64,000 nt of DNA, from assembly GCF_013205055.1 (NCBI RefSeq), contig NZ_JABMLF010000005.1, positions 124,001 through 188,000 on the forward strand. The letters are read 5' to 3'. The stretch is from Rathayibacter sp. VKM Ac-2856. GTDB lineage: Bacteria > Actinomycetota > Actinomycetes > Actinomycetales > Microbacteriaceae. Every line of letters starts with the position of its first letter. Within the stretch, counting starts at the first letter, position 1. The notes beneath the pieces were generated by a model. It worked only from the letters and a program-made list of their open reading frames with translations. It ran no database searches and was not told the origin of the DNA. The translations under genes were made by a program, and so were the position numbers. Shown one piece after another: positions 1 through 9,389 of this stretch.

Positions 1-952
1 CGAGCGCGTCGAGGACGTGCCCGGTCTGCACCGCCAGCAGCGCCGGATCGGGCTCGGAGGAGAAGACGTCGCCGCGGCGCAGCGACGCGTCGGTCAGCAC
101 GATGTGCGGGCCGCTGACCGGAGGGCCCCAGGCCTCGGGCGGCGCCGGTCCGAAGATCACCACGGACGGGATGCTGTAGGCCGACGCGAGGTGCGCGGCG
201 CCGGTGTCGACGGTGACGAGGACCTCGGCCGCGGCGACGACCGCGGCGAACTCGGCCAGGTCGATCGCGCCGGCGAGCACCTCGCCGGTGCCGGCCAGCT
301 CGGCGACCCGGCGGGCGCGGTCGGCCTCGTTCGCGCCTCCGGTGTAGACGACGCGGCGGCCCTGGCGGGCGAGCGAGCGCGCGACCTCGGCGAAGCGCTC
401 CTCCGGCCACTCGCGCGAGCCGTAGAAGGCGCCGATGTGCACGATCGCGGCGCCGGCGACCGGGGCGGGCACCTCGGGAACGGCGATGCCGACGTCCTCC
501 GGGTCGGCGTCCAGGCCGATCGAGTTGACCAGGCGGGCCCAGCGGGCGCGCTCCAGCTCGCCGTCGAGCCAGAGCGGGCGCGGATCGTCGTGGCTCGCGT
601 CGGGGTCGAGGGCGGGCACCCGGAACTCCAGGCGGCGCCGGGGCTCGAGCGCGATCAGGGCGTCGCGCGACTCCGGGCCGTTGCCGTGCAGGTTGACGGC
701 GAGATCGATGCGGCCGGGGGCGACCGGCAGCGGATCGTCCAGGCCGCGCAGGGTCGGCACGAGGGCGTCGAGGCCGTCGATCAGGTCGACGATCGGCTCG
801 AGCCACGGCGTGGTCGCGAGGATCAGCCGGTGCTCGGGGAAGCCGCGGCGCAGCGCCTTGAGCGCGGGGACGGCCACGAGGATGTCGCCGAGCTTGAGGG
901 CTCGCAGCGCGAGGATCTCCGGGGTTCCGTCCGGGGCGGTGAGAGCGCGCAC
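1..952 (-). CDS. Glycosyltransferase family 9 (heptosyltransferase-like), C-terminus cut by window start
   Basis: About 317 residues are visible, read from a GTG at 952 with an AAGGAGG ribosome site five bases upstream. The N-terminus has the GT9 pattern LRALKLGDILVAVPALKALR, and the C-terminal half has VDTGAAHLASAY followed by VIFGPAPPEAWGPP, the nucleotide-sugar binding region of ADP-heptose:LPS heptosyltransferases. It probably transfers a heptose or similar sugar from an activated donor to a cell-surface glycan at the cytoplasmic face of the membrane. It is divergent from the gmhB-like gene, with about 177 bases between them, so the two probably share a promoter region. The family is clear; donor and acceptor are unknown. 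Confidence 0.85.
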   Translation of the reverse strand, partial: MRALTAPDGTPEILALRALKLGDILVAVPALKALRRGFPEHRLILATTPWLEPIVDLIDGLDALVPTLRGLDDPLPVAPGRIDLAVNLHGNGPESRDALIALEPRRRLEFRVPALDPDASHDDPRPLWLDGELERARWARLVNSIGLDADPEDVGIAVPEVPAPVAGAAIVHIGAFYGSREWPEERFAEVARSLARQGRRVVYTGGANEADRARRVAELAGTGEVLAGAIDLAEFAAVVAAAEVLVTVDTGAAHLASAYSIPSVVIFGPAPPEAWGPPVSGPHIVLTDASLRRGDVFSSEPDPALLAVQTGHVLDAL

Positions 953-1129
953 GGCGCCTCCTTCCTGTCGGAGGTCCCGTACCCCGCTCCGGCCGGCTCA
1001 GACGCGCGGATCCGCGGTGAGTCGCTCAACGGCCGGGCGGGCACGGGCGGCGGCCGGCCCGACGCGCCCGAGCGGACGACTTCTCCTCCCCCGCGTTTGG
1101 AACCCCGAGCAGGGGGGTACGAGGGAGAG

Positions 1130-1732
1130 GTGAACGACTCGATCCAGCCGGGCTCGGCGCACCGCACCGCGGAGGACGCCGCCCCTCCGCGCGCCGTGCG
1201 CCTGCGCGGAATCCTCTTCGACCGCGACGCGACGCTCGTGGTCGACGTGCCCTACAACGGCGACCCGTCGCGGGTCGAGCCGATGCCCACCGCGCTGGAT
1301 GCGGTCGAGCGGGCCCGCGAGGCGGGACTCGCCCTCGGCGTCGTGACGAACCAGTCGGGCATCGCCCGCGGGATCATCGATCGCGCGCAGGCCGACGCGG
1401 TGAACCGCCGGGTCGACGAGCTGTTCGGCGGCTTCGACTCCTGGCAGCTGTGCCCGCACGGCCCGGAGGACGGCTGCGACTGCCGGAAGCCCGCACCGGG
1501 CATGGTGCTCGCCGCGGCCGAGGCCCTCGGCCTGCCCGCCGACTCCCTCGCGGTGATCGGCGACATCGGCGCCGACGTCGGTGCGGCGGCCGCGGCCGGC
1601 GCCCGCGGCGTGCTGGTGCCGACCCCGATCACCCGCGCCGAGGAGGTGGCCGCCGCACCGCTGCGCGCAGCGACGCTCCTCGAGGCGGTCGAGCTGCTGC
1701 TCGCGATGCAGCCGGACGAGGACGCCGAGTGA
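1130..1732 (+). CDS. gmhB: GmhB-like D-glycero-heptose-1,7-bisphosphate phosphatase (HAD-IIIA)
   Basis: A 200-residue HAD-superfamily phosphatase. HAD motif I is FDRDATL (D31, D33; the usual G after the second D is A). Motif II is VVTNQSGIARG. The GmhB zinc loop is present as CPHGPEDGCDCRKP (C108, H110, C116, C118, with K120), and motif IV is IGDIGADVG (D145, D149). The zinc loop separates GmhB/HisB-type enzymes from other HADs. The expected reaction removes the C7 phosphate of D-glycero-D-manno-heptose 1,7-bisphosphate. I start it at the GTG at 1130 after GAGGGAGAG; the reading frame is open further upstream, but that part is antisense to the GT9 gene. It opens the operon and overlaps the next gene by four bases. 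HisB-like phosphatase is the alternative, but gmhA and hldE nearby argue for GmhB. Confidence 0.82.
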   Translation: MNDSIQPGSAHRTAEDAAPPRAVRLRGILFDRDATLVVDVPYNGDPSRVEPMPTALDAVERAREAGLALGVVTNQSGIARGIIDRAQADAVNRRVDELFGGFDSWQLCPHGPEDGCDCRKPAPGMVLAAAEALGLPADSLAVIGDIGADVGAAAAAGARGVLVPTPITRAEEVAAAPLRAATLLEAVELLLAMQPDEDAE

Positions 1733-2799
1733 CCCGCCGCGTGCTGGTCGCCCGCCTGGACAGCGCGGGCGACGTGCTGCTGTGCGGACCCGCCGTCCGG
1801 GCGATCGCGGCCGACGCCGAGGTGCTGCTGCTCGCCGGTCCGCAGGGGGCGCCCGCCGCGGCGCTGCTGCCGGGGCCCGCGCAGGTGCGCACCTGGTCCT
1901 GCCCGTGGATCGGCGACGCCTCGACGCCCGTGGACGCCGCCCTGGTGGCGGAGCTGCGGGGCATCGTCGAGGAGTTCGCTCCGGACGAGGCCGTGATCCT
2001 CACCTCCTTCCACCAGTCGCCGCTGCCGCTGGCGCTGCTGCTGCGCCTGGCCGGCGTCGCGCGGATCTCCGGCGCCTCCGTCGACTTCGCCGGCGCACTG
2101 CTCGACGTGCGGCTGGTCCCGGGCGAGACGCTCGAGGAGGACCAGCCGGAGCCGGAGCGCGCGCTCGCCATCGCGGCGGCCGCGGGCTTCCCACTGCCCG
2201 AAGGCGACGACGGACTGCTCCGGGTGGACCGCGTCGGCGTCCTGCCCGCCGCGCTCGAGGGCGTCGGACCGTACGTCGTGGTGCACCCCGGGGCCGCCGT
2301 GCCCGCGCGCGCCTGGCCGGCCGAGAACGCGGCGCGCGCCGTCGAGCTGCTCGCCGACGCCGGCCTCGCAGTCGCGGTCACCGGCGGTCCCGGCGAGCGG
2401 GCGCTCACGGCGCTGGTCGCGGGCAGCCGCGGCATCGACCTCGGCGGGGCCACCGACTTCGCCGGCGCGGCCGAGGTGCTCGCCCGCGCCGAGGTCGTCA
2501 TCAGCGGCAACACCGGGCCCGCGCACCTCGCGGCGGCGGTCGGCACTCCCGTGGTGAGCCTGTTCGCCCCCGTCGTCCCGGCGATCCGCTGGGCGCCCTA
2601 CGGCGTCCCGGTCGAGCTGCTCGGCGACCAGCACGCGCCCTGCGCCGGCTCGCGGGCGCGCGTCTGCCCCGTCCCCGGCCACCCCTGCCTCGCGGGGGTG
2701 AGCGCCGAGGAGGCGGTCGCCGCCGTCCACCGGCTCCGCGCGCTCCCGCGCCGCGACTCGACGACATCCACGACGACCCCGACGGAGGCGATCGCATGA
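1729..2799 (+). CDS. Glycosyltransferase family 9 protein
   Basis: A 356-residue GT9 (heptosyltransferase-like) protein. Its N-terminus, [20 protein letters not shown], is the family's first strand and glycine turn. The C-terminal half carries [16 protein letters not shown], then [21 protein letters not shown] and a cysteine-containing tail ([16 protein letters not shown]). The GTG start at 1729 overlaps the gmhB stop (GTGA), so translation is coupled. The four-base overlaps on both sides place it in the heptose operon, where it probably adds a heptose residue to a glycan or glycolipid. The acceptor is not evident. Confidence 0.85.
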   Translation: MTRRVLVARLDSAGDVLLCGPAVRAIAADAEVLLLAGPQGAPAAALLPGPAQVRTWSCPWIGDASTPVDAALVAELRGIVEEFAPDEAVILTSFHQSPLPLALLLRLAGVARISGASVDFAGALLDVRLVPGETLEEDQPEPERALAIAAAAGFPLPEGDDGLLRVDRVGVLPAALEGVGPYVVVHPGAAVPARAWPAENAARAVELLADAGLAVAVTGGPGERALTALVAGSRGIDLGGATDFAGAAEVLARAEVVISGNTGPAHLAAAVGTPVVSLFAPVVPAIRWAPYGVPVELLGDQHAPCAGSRARVCPVPGHPCLAGVSAEEAVAAVHRLRALPRRDSTTSTTTPTEAIA

Positions 2800-3803
2800 G
2801 GATCCTGCTCTGGCACGTGCACGGCGGCTGGGCGGACGCGTTCGTCCGCGGCGACCACGAGTACCTGCTCCCCACCACCCCCGCCCGCGACGGCTGGGGC
2901 CTCGGCACCGGCGGCCGCGACTGGCCGAGCACCGTCGAGATCGCCCCGGAGGAGCTGCGCGACGCCGACGTCGACGTCGTCCTCCTGCAGCGTCCCGACG
3001 AGCTCGCCGAGGCGGAGCGCCTCCTCGGCCGGCGGCTCGGCCGCGACGTCCCGGCGGTCTACGTCGAGCACAACACCCCCCGCGGCGACGTGCCCGACAA
3101 CCGGCACCCGCTCGCCGACCGCGACGACCTGCTCCTCGTGCACGTCACGCACTTCAACGCGCTGATGTGGGACACGGGATCGACCCGCACCACGGTGATC
3201 GAGCACGGGATCAACGATCCCGGTCCCCTCTACACGGGCGAGCTCGCGCGCTTCGGCGTCGTCATCAACGAGCCGGTGCGCCGGCAGCGCGTGACCGGCA
3301 CCGACCTGCTGCCGCGCTTCGCCGCGGTCGCCCCGCTCGACGTCTTCGGAATGAAGACCGAGGGACTCGTCGGGACGCCCGGGCTGCCCGCCGACCGGCT
3401 CGACGTGCTGGGGGACGTGAAGACCGGCGCGATGCACGCCGAGCTCGCCCGGCGCCGGATCTACCTGCACCCGTTCCGCTGGACCTCGCTCGGCCTCGCC
3501 CTGCTCGAGGCGATGCACCTCGGGATGCCGGTCGTCGCCCTCGAGACGACCGAGGCCGGCCGCGCGGTGCCGCCGGAGGCCGGCGCGATCTCCAACGACC
3601 TCGACGCGCTCGCCGCCGCCGCCCGCGCGCTGATGGAGGACCCGGAGCGGGCCGCCCTCGCCGGCGCCGTCGCCCGCGAGGCCGCGCTCGCGCGCTACAG
3701 CCTGAGCCGGTTCCACCGCGACTGGGACGAGGTGCTCGGCGACCTCGCCGCCGCCCCGCGCACCCTCTCCACCGCCGGAACCCGCGAAGGGAGCACCCGA
3801 TGA
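2796..3803 (+). CDS. Glycosyltransferase, GT4-like C-terminus, family not assigned
   Basis: A 335-residue protein starting [17 protein letters not shown] Rossmann-like N-terminal half ([20 protein letters not shown], then [14 protein letters not shown]) is followed by a GT4-like C-terminus in which [20 protein letters not shown] and [13 protein letters not shown] occupy the place of the donor-binding EX7E segment. The consensus first Glu is not clearly present, so donor use is uncertain. The ATG at 2796 overlaps the preceding stop by four bases and the next ATG overlaps its own stop, so it is a coupled member of the heptose operon. I recognise the fold but no named family. Confidence 0.72.
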   Translation: MRILLWHVHGGWADAFVRGDHEYLLPTTPARDGWGLGTGGRDWPSTVEIAPEELRDADVDVVLLQRPDELAEAERLLGRRLGRDVPAVYVEHNTPRGDVPDNRHPLADRDDLLLVHVTHFNALMWDTGSTRTTVIEHGINDPGPLYTGELARFGVVINEPVRRQRVTGTDLLPRFAAVAPLDVFGMKTEGLVGTPGLPADRLDVLGDVKTGAMHAELARRRIYLHPFRWTSLGLALLEAMHLGMPVVALETTEAGRAVPPEAGAISNDLDALAAAARALMEDPERAALAGAVAREAALARYSLSRFHRDWDEVLGDLAAAPRTLSTAGTREGSTR

Positions 3804-5116
3804 GCACCAGCCGACCCCTCTCGATCGCGATGGTCTCCGAGCACGCCAGTCCGCTGGCCACGCTCGGCGGCGTCGACGCCGGCGGCCAGAACGTGCACGT
3901 CGCGGCACTCGCCGAGGCGCTCGCCCGCCGCGGCCACCGCGTCACCGTCTACACCCGGCGCGACGACGCCTCGCTCCCCCGCCGCGTGCCCTTCACCTCC
4001 GGGGTCGAGGTCGTGCACATCGACGCGGGACCGGCGAGCAAGGTGTCCAAGGACGAGCTGCTGCCGTTCATGGGCGACTTCGCCGTCGACCTCGCGAGCG
4101 ACTGGCTCGACTCCCGGCCCGACCTGGTGCACAGCCACTTCTGGATGTCCGGGGTCGCCGCGCTCGACGCCTCCGAGCGGGCCGAGCGGGCCACCGGGCG
4201 CCGCGTGCCCGTCTTCCACACCTTCCACGCGCTCGGCGTGGTGAAGCGCCGCCAGCAGGGCGCGCTGGACACCAGCCCCGAGGAGCGCGCCTGGCTCGAG
4301 CCCGGCGTCGGCCAGCGGGCGGACGGCGTCGTCGCCACCTGCTCCGACGAGGCCTTCGAGCTCAAGGGGCTCGGCGTGCCGACCTCGAGCATCTCGGTGG
4401 TGCCCTGCGGCGTGGACCTCGAGCGCTTCACGCCCGACGGCCCCGTCGCCGAGCGCACGGGCCGGATCCGGCTGATGAGCATCGGCCGGCTCGTGCCGCG
4501 CAAGGGCATGGGCCACGCGATCGAGGCGCTCGCCCGCCTGGTCGCCGACGGCTGCGACGCCGAGCTGGTGATCGTCGGCGGCTCCGGCTCGGGCGACGCG
4601 CTCGCCGCGGACCCCGAGTACCAGCGCCTGCACGGCGTCGCCGAGGGCCTCGGAGTCGCCGACCGCGTCGTCTTCGCCGGCCAGCTCTCGCAGACGGAGA
4701 TGCCGGCGATGCTCCGCTCCGCCGACATCGTGATCTGCGCGCCCTGGTACGAGCCGTTCGGCATCACCCCGCTCGAGGCGATGGCCTGCGGCGTGCCCGT
4801 GGTCGCCTCCTCCGTCGGCGGGCTGATCGACACGGTCGTCGAGGACGTCACCGGCGTGCACGTGCCGCCGCGCGACCCCGAGGCCCTCGCCGAGGCCCTC
4901 GCCGCGCTGATCGCCGACCCCGAGCGCGCCCGCGCCTACGGGGCCGCCGGCCGCGCCCGCGTCGAGTCCCGCTACTCCTGGGACCGCGTCGCCGCGGACA
5001 CCGAGCGCGCCTACCTGACCACCCTCGCCGGACTCGGCGACGGCGGTGCCGCCATGACCGGCGCCGTCCGCACCTCCCTCTCCACCACCCCCCGGAAGGC
5101 GGCCCCGCGACGATGA
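3800..5116 (+). CDS. Glycosyltransferase family 4
   Basis: A 438-residue GT-B enzyme. The N-terminal domain opens [20 protein letters not shown] and continues [19 protein letters not shown], resembling sucrose-phosphate-synthase/MshA-type GT4 proteins. The C-terminal domain has the [18 protein letters not shown] strand-helix and the donor site [18 protein letters not shown] with the family's EX7E spacing. It should be a retaining transferase using a nucleotide-activated sugar. It starts at the ATG at 3800, overlapping the previous stop, and itself overlaps gmhA by four bases. Its place between the other transferases and gmhA suggests the same glycan pathway. Confidence 0.85.
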   Translation: MSTSRPLSIAMVSEHASPLATLGGVDAGGQNVHVAALAEALARRGHRVTVYTRRDDASLPRRVPFTSGVEVVHIDAGPASKVSKDELLPFMGDFAVDLASDWLDSRPDLVHSHFWMSGVAALDASERAERATGRRVPVFHTFHALGVVKRRQQGALDTSPEERAWLEPGVGQRADGVVATCSDEAFELKGLGVPTSSISVVPCGVDLERFTPDGPVAERTGRIRLMSIGRLVPRKGMGHAIEALARLVADGCDAELVIVGGSGSGDALAADPEYQRLHGVAEGLGVADRVVFAGQLSQTEMPAMLRSADIVICAPWYEPFGITPLEAMACGVPVVASSVGGLIDTVVEDVTGVHVPPRDPEALAEALAALIADPERARAYGAAGRARVESRYSWDRVAADTERAYLTTLAGLGDGGAAMTGAVRTSLSTTPRKAAPRR

Positions 5117-5733
5117 GCATCGACACCGTTCTGGACACCCCGACGGACGCCGCGCGGCGCCTCGTCGACGACCACATCGCCCGCTCGCTCGACGTCGTCG
5201 CGCAGCTGGAGCGGCACTCCGACCGCATCGTCGCCTGGGGCGTCGAGCTGGCCGATCGCCTGCACTCCGGCGCACGGCTGCTGGCGGCCGGCAACGGCGG
5301 CTCGGCGGCGGAGGCGCAGCACCTCACCGCGGAGCTGGTCGGGCGCTTCGACGGCGACCGCATCCCCTTCTCCGCGATCTCGCTGCACTCCGAGACCTCG
5401 AGCCTCACCGCGATCGGCAACGACTACGGCTTCGACCACGTCTTCGCCCGCCAGGTCACCGCGCATGCGCGCGCCGGCGACGTCGTCGTGCTGCTCTCGA
5501 CCAGCGGTCGCAGCGCCAACCTGCTGCACGCGGCCGAGGCGGCCCGCGCAGCCGGCGCCCGCTCCTGGGCGCTCACCGGCGACGGGCCGAACCCGCTGAC
5601 CGAGGCCTGCGACGAGTCGATCGCGCTCGAGGGCCACGGCTCGAACGTGCAGGAGGCGCAGCTCGTGCTGGTGCACGCGCTCTGCCGGGCGTTCGAGCAC
5701 CGGATCCGCGCGCGGACGGGGGCGGCCGCGTGA
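5113..5733 (+). CDS. gmhA: Sedoheptulose-7-phosphate isomerase GmhA
   Basis: A 206-residue SIS-domain protein of typical GmhA length. It should isomerise sedoheptulose 7-phosphate to D-glycero-D-manno-heptose 7-phosphate, the first committed step of heptose synthesis. The four expected zinc-site residues can be placed: H70 and E74 in [17 protein letters not shown], and Q180 and H188 in [16 protein letters not shown]. The sugar-phosphate loops [12 protein letters not shown] and [12 protein letters not shown] are also present. The ATG at 5113 overlaps the GT4 stop, and its end overlaps hldE. Together with gmhB and hldE it completes the route to nucleotide-activated heptose. Confidence 0.9.
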   Translation: MSIDTVLDTPTDAARRLVDDHIARSLDVVAQLERHSDRIVAWGVELADRLHSGARLLAAGNGGSAAEAQHLTAELVGRFDGDRIPFSAISLHSETSSLTAIGNDYGFDHVFARQVTAHARAGDVVVLLSTSGRSANLLHAAEAARAAGARSWALTGDGPNPLTEACDESIALEGHGSNVQEAQLVLVHALCRAFEHRIRARTGAAA

Positions 5734-7121
5734 GCCGCCTGCGGATCGCCGTGGTCGGCGACGTGATGCTCGACGTCGATCTCTCCGGGCCGGCCGAGCG
5801 GCTGAGCCCCGACGCGCCCGTTCCCGTGGTCGACGTGTCGACCCGCGGCGTGCGCGCCGGCGGGGCCGGGCTCGTGGCGCGGATGCTCGCGCGCGACGGG
5901 CACGACGTCGTGCTGGTGACGGCGCTGGCGGACGGCGACGGTTCCGGGTCCGCCGATTCCGACGCGGCCGAGCTGCGCAGTGCCCTCGACGGCGTCCGCG
6001 TCGTCGCCGGAGCCTCCGGAGCACCGACGCCCGTGAAGACGCGCGTCGCCGCCTCCGGTCAGGCGGTCGTCCGCTTCGACCGCGGCTGCGAGCGCCCGCC
6101 GGTGCCGAGCGTGACCGAGGAGATGCTCGCCGTGCTCGGCGAGGTCGACGCGGTGGTCGTCGCGGACTACGGCCGCCGGCTCACCGAGGACGCCTCGCTC
6201 CGCGCCGCCCTCGACGCCCTCACCGTGCCGCTGGTCTGGGACCCGCACCCGCGCGGCACGGCGCCCGTCGCCGGGACCACGCTGGCGACCCCGAACCTCG
6301 GCGAGGCGACCGGCTTCTCCGGCGCCTCCGGCCGCGGCGTCACCCTCGCCGAGACCGCCGCGACGACGCTGCTCGAGCGCTGGGGCTGCGGCGCCGTCGC
6401 CGTGACGATGGGCTCCGGCGGCGCTCTGGTGCGCTCCCGCGGCGCCGGCGTCCCGGTGGTGCACCCGGCCGCCCCGGTGCCGCCGACCGACCCGTGCGGA
6501 GCGGGTGACCGCTTCGCCGCGTCCGCCGCCGTCGCGCTGGCCGGCGGGGCGACCCCGTCCGAGGCGGTCGGCGCGGCCGTCGCCGCGGCCGGCGCGTACC
6601 TCCTCGCGGGCGGCGTCGCCTCGCTCGCCGCACCCGCGGACACTGCCGCCCTGCACGGGGCGTCGGGGGTCGACGCCCTGCGCGTCGCTGAGGCCGTCCG
6701 CGGCGCCGGCGGCACCGTGGTCGCGACCGGAGGCTGCTTCGATCTGCTGCACGCCGGTCACGCCCGCACCCTCTCGGCCGCCCGGGCGCTGGGCGACTGC
6801 CTGATCGTCTGCCTGAACTCGGACGACTCCGTCCGCCGCCTCAAGGGACCGGCCCGGCCGATCATCCCCGAGGACGACCGGGTCGACCTGCTGCTCGCGC
6901 TCGAGTGCGTCGACGCGGTGCTCGTCTTCGGCGAGGACACGCCCGACGAGGCGCTGCGCCGCATCCGCCCGGACGTCTGGGTGAAGGGCGGCGACTACTC
7001 CGCCGAATCGCTGCCCGAGACCGCGACGGTCGCCGAGTGGGGCGGCCGCGTCCTGACGGTGCCGTACCACGCGGGCCGCTCCACCACCCATCTCGCCGCC
7101 GCGCTCGCGCGCGTCGGCTGA
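5730..7121 (+). CDS. hldE: Bifunctional heptose kinase/nucleotidyltransferase, HldE type (copy 1)
   Basis: A 463-residue fusion. Residues about 1-305 are a PfkB/ribokinase-type kinase: substrate strand VVGDVMLDVDL and anion hole DPCGAGD with catalytic base D260. Residues about 325-463 are a RfaE-type nucleotidyltransferase with GCFDLLHAGH (HxGH at 341-344) and KGGDY. Expected reactions are phosphorylation of heptose 7-phosphate at C1 and, after GmhB acts, nucleotidylation of heptose 1-phosphate. The kinase half is unusual: the conserved GGAANxAxN sugar-binding motif reads GGAGLVARM, so the Asn is missing. The second HldE in this window keeps that motif. The GTG start at 5730 overlaps the gmhA stop. 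Confidence 0.85.
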   Translation: MSRLRIAVVGDVMLDVDLSGPAERLSPDAPVPVVDVSTRGVRAGGAGLVARMLARDGHDVVLVTALADGDGSGSADSDAAELRSALDGVRVVAGASGAPTPVKTRVAASGQAVVRFDRGCERPPVPSVTEEMLAVLGEVDAVVVADYGRRLTEDASLRAALDALTVPLVWDPHPRGTAPVAGTTLATPNLGEATGFSGASGRGVTLAETAATTLLERWGCGAVAVTMGSGGALVRSRGAGVPVVHPAAPVPPTDPCGAGDRFAASAAVALAGGATPSEAVGAAVAAAGAYLLAGGVASLAAPADTAALHGASGVDALRVAEAVRGAGGTVVATGGCFDLLHAGHARTLSAARALGDCLIVCLNSDDSVRRLKGPARPIIPEDDRVDLLLALECVDAVLVFGEDTPDEALRRIRPDVWVKGGDYSAESLPETATVAEWGGRVLTVPYHAGRSTTHLAAALARVG

Positions 7122-7220
7122 CCGCTGTCGGCTCCGGCCGACCACCACCCGGCCGGCCCCGCCGACCGCCGCCCCACCACGTCGGCCCCGCCGACGACGA
7201 GGATCCTGGAAGGGACACCC

Positions 7221-7925
7221 ATGACCACCACCCCCACCCCCATCGGCCGCGTCCTGATCACCGGAGGCGCCTCCGGACTCGGAGCCGCCGTCGCCGCCGC
7301 CGTGACGGCCGCGGGCGGCACGCCGATCGTCCTCGACCGCGACGTGTCGAACGTGCAGGAGGGCGTCGCCGCCTACCAGGTGGACGTCGCCAAGACCCGC
7401 GAGGCAGAGAAGGCCGTCGTCGAGATCGCCCGCGAGCACGGCGGCCTCGACGCCGTCGTCACCGCGGCCGGCATCGACCGCTGCGGCCGCCTCGTCGACG
7501 TCGAGCCGGAGGAGTGGGAGCGGGTGATCTCGGTCAACCTGCTCGGCACCGCGGCCGTCGTCCGCGCGGCGCTGCCCTTCCTCACCGAGACCCACGGCCG
7601 CGTCGTCACCGTCGCGTCCTCGCTCGCGATCAAGGCCGTCTCGGACGCGACCGCCTACTGCGCGTCGAAGTTCGGCGTGCTCGGCTTCACCCGCGCGCTC
7701 GCGGCCGAGACCAAGGGCGAGATCGGCGTCACCACGCTGATCCCCTCCGGCATGAAGACGCGCTTCTTCGACGACCGCGACGCCCAGTACAAGCCGGGCC
7801 CCGACGCCCTGCTGAACGACCCGGAGAACGTGGCGAACGCCGTCATGTTCGTCCTCGGCCAGCCGCGCGGCTGCGAGGTCCGCGAGCTCGTCATCACCCA
7901 CGAGGAGGAGCCGTCCTGGCCCTGA
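7221..7925 (+). CDS. Classical short-chain dehydrogenase/reductase
   Basis: A 234-residue classical SDR. The Rossmann motif is TGGASGLG near the N-terminus, an NAG-like turn reads TAAGIDRCG, the catalytic Ser is in VASSLAIK and the YxxxK pair is YCASK. It is NAD(P)-dependent; the substrate is unknown. It follows hldE by 99 bases with a GGAAGGG ribosome site, so it may be the last gene of the heptose operon. It is not an HldD-type epimerase, which belongs to the extended SDRs and is about 80 residues longer. A sugar ketone/alcohol oxidoreductase is one possibility. It ends 25 bases before a family-A hairpin. Confidence 0.82.
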   Translation: MTTTPTPIGRVLITGGASGLGAAVAAAVTAAGGTPIVLDRDVSNVQEGVAAYQVDVAKTREAEKAVVEIAREHGGLDAVVTAAGIDRCGRLVDVEPEEWERVISVNLLGTAAVVRAALPFLTETHGRVVTVASSLAIKAVSDATAYCASKFGVLGFTRALAAETKGEIGVTTLIPSGMKTRFFDDRDAQYKPGPDALLNDPENVANAVMFVLGQPRGCEVRELVITHEEEPSWP

Positions 7926-7950
7926 CCCGCTGACGCCCCGGTCGGGCCCC

Positions 7951-8011
7951 CGCGAGATGCCACTTATGAGCGCGACACGCCGTCGTCGCCGCTCATAAGT
8001 GGCATCTCGCG
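7951..8011. repeat. Hairpin repeat family A, copy 1
   Basis: A perfect 21-bp inverted repeat: arms 7951-7971 and 7991-8011, 19-base loop GCGACACGCCGTCGTCGCC. The arm starts CGCGAGATGCCACTTATGAG. It lies between the convergent SDR and GT9 genes. Two further copies at 22943-23001 and 25794-25854 share the outer stem and the loop start GCGACACGCCGT but differ in the inner stem in a base-paired way. A bidirectional terminator or a mobile palindrome are both possible. Confidence 0.9.
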
Positions 8012-8045
8012 GTTGGGGAGGGGGCGAGCAGGGGGGACGGCGGGG

Positions 8046-9128
8046 TCAGCGGGTGGCGGCGAGGACTCCGCGGACGTCCTCGAGGACACGGGCGACGGGG
8101 ACGTCGTCGACGAAGGACAGCTCGTGCTCGCAGCGCTCGGCGGTCCAGCCGACCTGGGTGACGTCGACGCCGCAGACCGGGCAGCGCGTGGTCCAGCTGA
8201 GCTGGAGGCGGTGCCGCTGGCGGCCGAGCGGCTGGGCATTGATCGCGTTGCCGACCCAGAAGACGCCGACCGTCGGGGCGCCGACCGCCGCCGCGAGGTG
8301 CCGGGGACCGCTGTCGTTGCCGAGCACGAGGTCCGCGAGCGAGAGCAGCGGAGCGAGGTCCGGCAGCTCGACGGCGTCCGCCCAGGACACCGCGCCGGGG
8401 GCGGCCGCGACGATCGCGTCGGCCGCGGGCGCATCGGAGGCGTCGCCCACGACGAGCACGCGCGCCCCGTCGGCGAGCAGCGCGCGAGCGACCTCGGCGA
8501 AGTTCGCCGGGCTCCAGCGGCGCCGCGTGTCGGTCGCGCCCGGGTGGATCAGCACCAGCGGTCCGCCGGCGGGCAGGGCGGCCGCGAGCCGGTCGCGGCG
8601 CTCCGGGTCGACCTGCAGCGACGGCTCGAGCCGCACCGCCGCCGCTCCCGCGAGCCCGACGATCTCGAGCGCGCGCAGCATCTCGTGCTGGTAGTAGACG
8701 TAGGGGATCGTGCGCTCCAGCTCGGCCGCGTCGTCGGTGCGCGAGCCGATCGTGTGCCGCGCGCCGAGCCGCTGCAGGAACGGGTTGGAGTAGCGGCCGC
8801 CGCCGTGCAGCTGCACCGCGAGATCGAAGCGCCGCGCGCGCATCCGCTCGGCGAAGTCCTCGACGACCCGCGGGTCCTCGCCCTCGCCGTCGCGGACGCC
8901 CTGCGCCACCGGCAGGATCTCGACGCCGCTCACCGGCGACTCGACGCCCTCGAGCAGGACGCGGTGCGCCGGAGTGCCGAGCAGCACGATCTCGGCGCCC
9001 GGGTACGCGGCGGCGAGCGCGTCGACGGCGGGCAGCGCGAACAGCAGGTCGCCGAGTCCGCCGCCACGCAGGACGGCGATCCTCTCGACTCCCTCGAAGC
9101 GGTCTCGGAGCGGGGCGATGGCGACCAC
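8046..9128 (-). CDS. Glycosyltransferase family 9 (heptosyltransferase-like)
   Basis: A 360-residue GT9 protein read from a GTG at 9128 (GAGAGGAA upstream). N-terminal motif IAVLRGGGLGDLLFALPAV and C-terminal VLIHPGATDTRRRWSPANFA, then LVLGNDSGPRHLAAAVGAP, are the standard ADP-heptose binding segments. The C-terminal CPVCGVDVTQVGWTAERCEH has three cysteines in a spacing that could hold a metal; this is not diagnostic. The gene converges on the heptose operon and is the third GT9 in 9 kb. An upstream reading frame to 9356 runs into family-C repeats and is not part of the gene. Confidence 0.85.
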   Translation of the reverse strand: MVAIAPLRDRFEGVERIAVLRGGGLGDLLFALPAVDALAAAYPGAEIVLLGTPAHRVLLEGVESPVSGVEILPVAQGVRDGEGEDPRVVEDFAERMRARRFDLAVQLHGGGRYSNPFLQRLGARHTIGSRTDDAAELERTIPYVYYQHEMLRALEIVGLAGAAAVRLEPSLQVDPERRDRLAAALPAGGPLVLIHPGATDTRRRWSPANFAEVARALLADGARVLVVGDASDAPAADAIVAAAPGAVSWADAVELPDLAPLLSLADLVLGNDSGPRHLAAAVGAPTVGVFWVGNAINAQPLGRQRHRLQLSWTTRCPVCGVDVTQVGWTAERCEHELSFVDDVPVARVLEDVRGVLAATR

Positions 9129-9290
9129 GGCGGGGTTCCTCTCGGTGGGGCGGAGCCGCGCGCGGCGGTTCCGGGGGAAGGGGCACTCCTCCTCTTCCCC
9201 GTCCAGGGCGATCCGAAACCGGCGACGATCGTTACGAGACCATCGCAGAGGACCGCGAGGCACGTCGACCCGCCCTTCTGAAGACGCCGG

Positions 9291-9360
9291 GTCTCGATAC
9301 GCCCCTGCGGGGCTACTCGACCAGCATGAAGGCCCTGCGGGCTCCTCGACCAGCACGAGG
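9291..9360. repeat. Family-C intergenic repeat, cluster 1
   Basis: One full unit (TCTCGATACGCCCCTGCGGG followed by GCTACTCGACCAGCATG) and one partial unit ending CTCCTCGACCAGCACGAGG, in the gap upstream of the GT9 gene and downstream of the ligase gene. The inner GCCCCTGCGGGGC part is palindromic. Related units occur in six other gaps of this window. Confidence 0.85.
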
Positions 9361-9389
9361 AGGGGCGCCGCCGCGTCCCTCTCGCCCGC

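Noticed and set aside
5424-7901. An 825-codon open frame antisense to hldE and the SDR
   Set aside because: Composition is Arg/Gly/Asp/His-rich without motifs; the opposite strand holds clear genes. High GC gives many such frames.
7221-7925. SDR as HldD (ADP-heptose epimerase)
   Set aside because: It is a 234-residue classical SDR with YCASK; HldD is an extended SDR of about 310 residues with different motifs.
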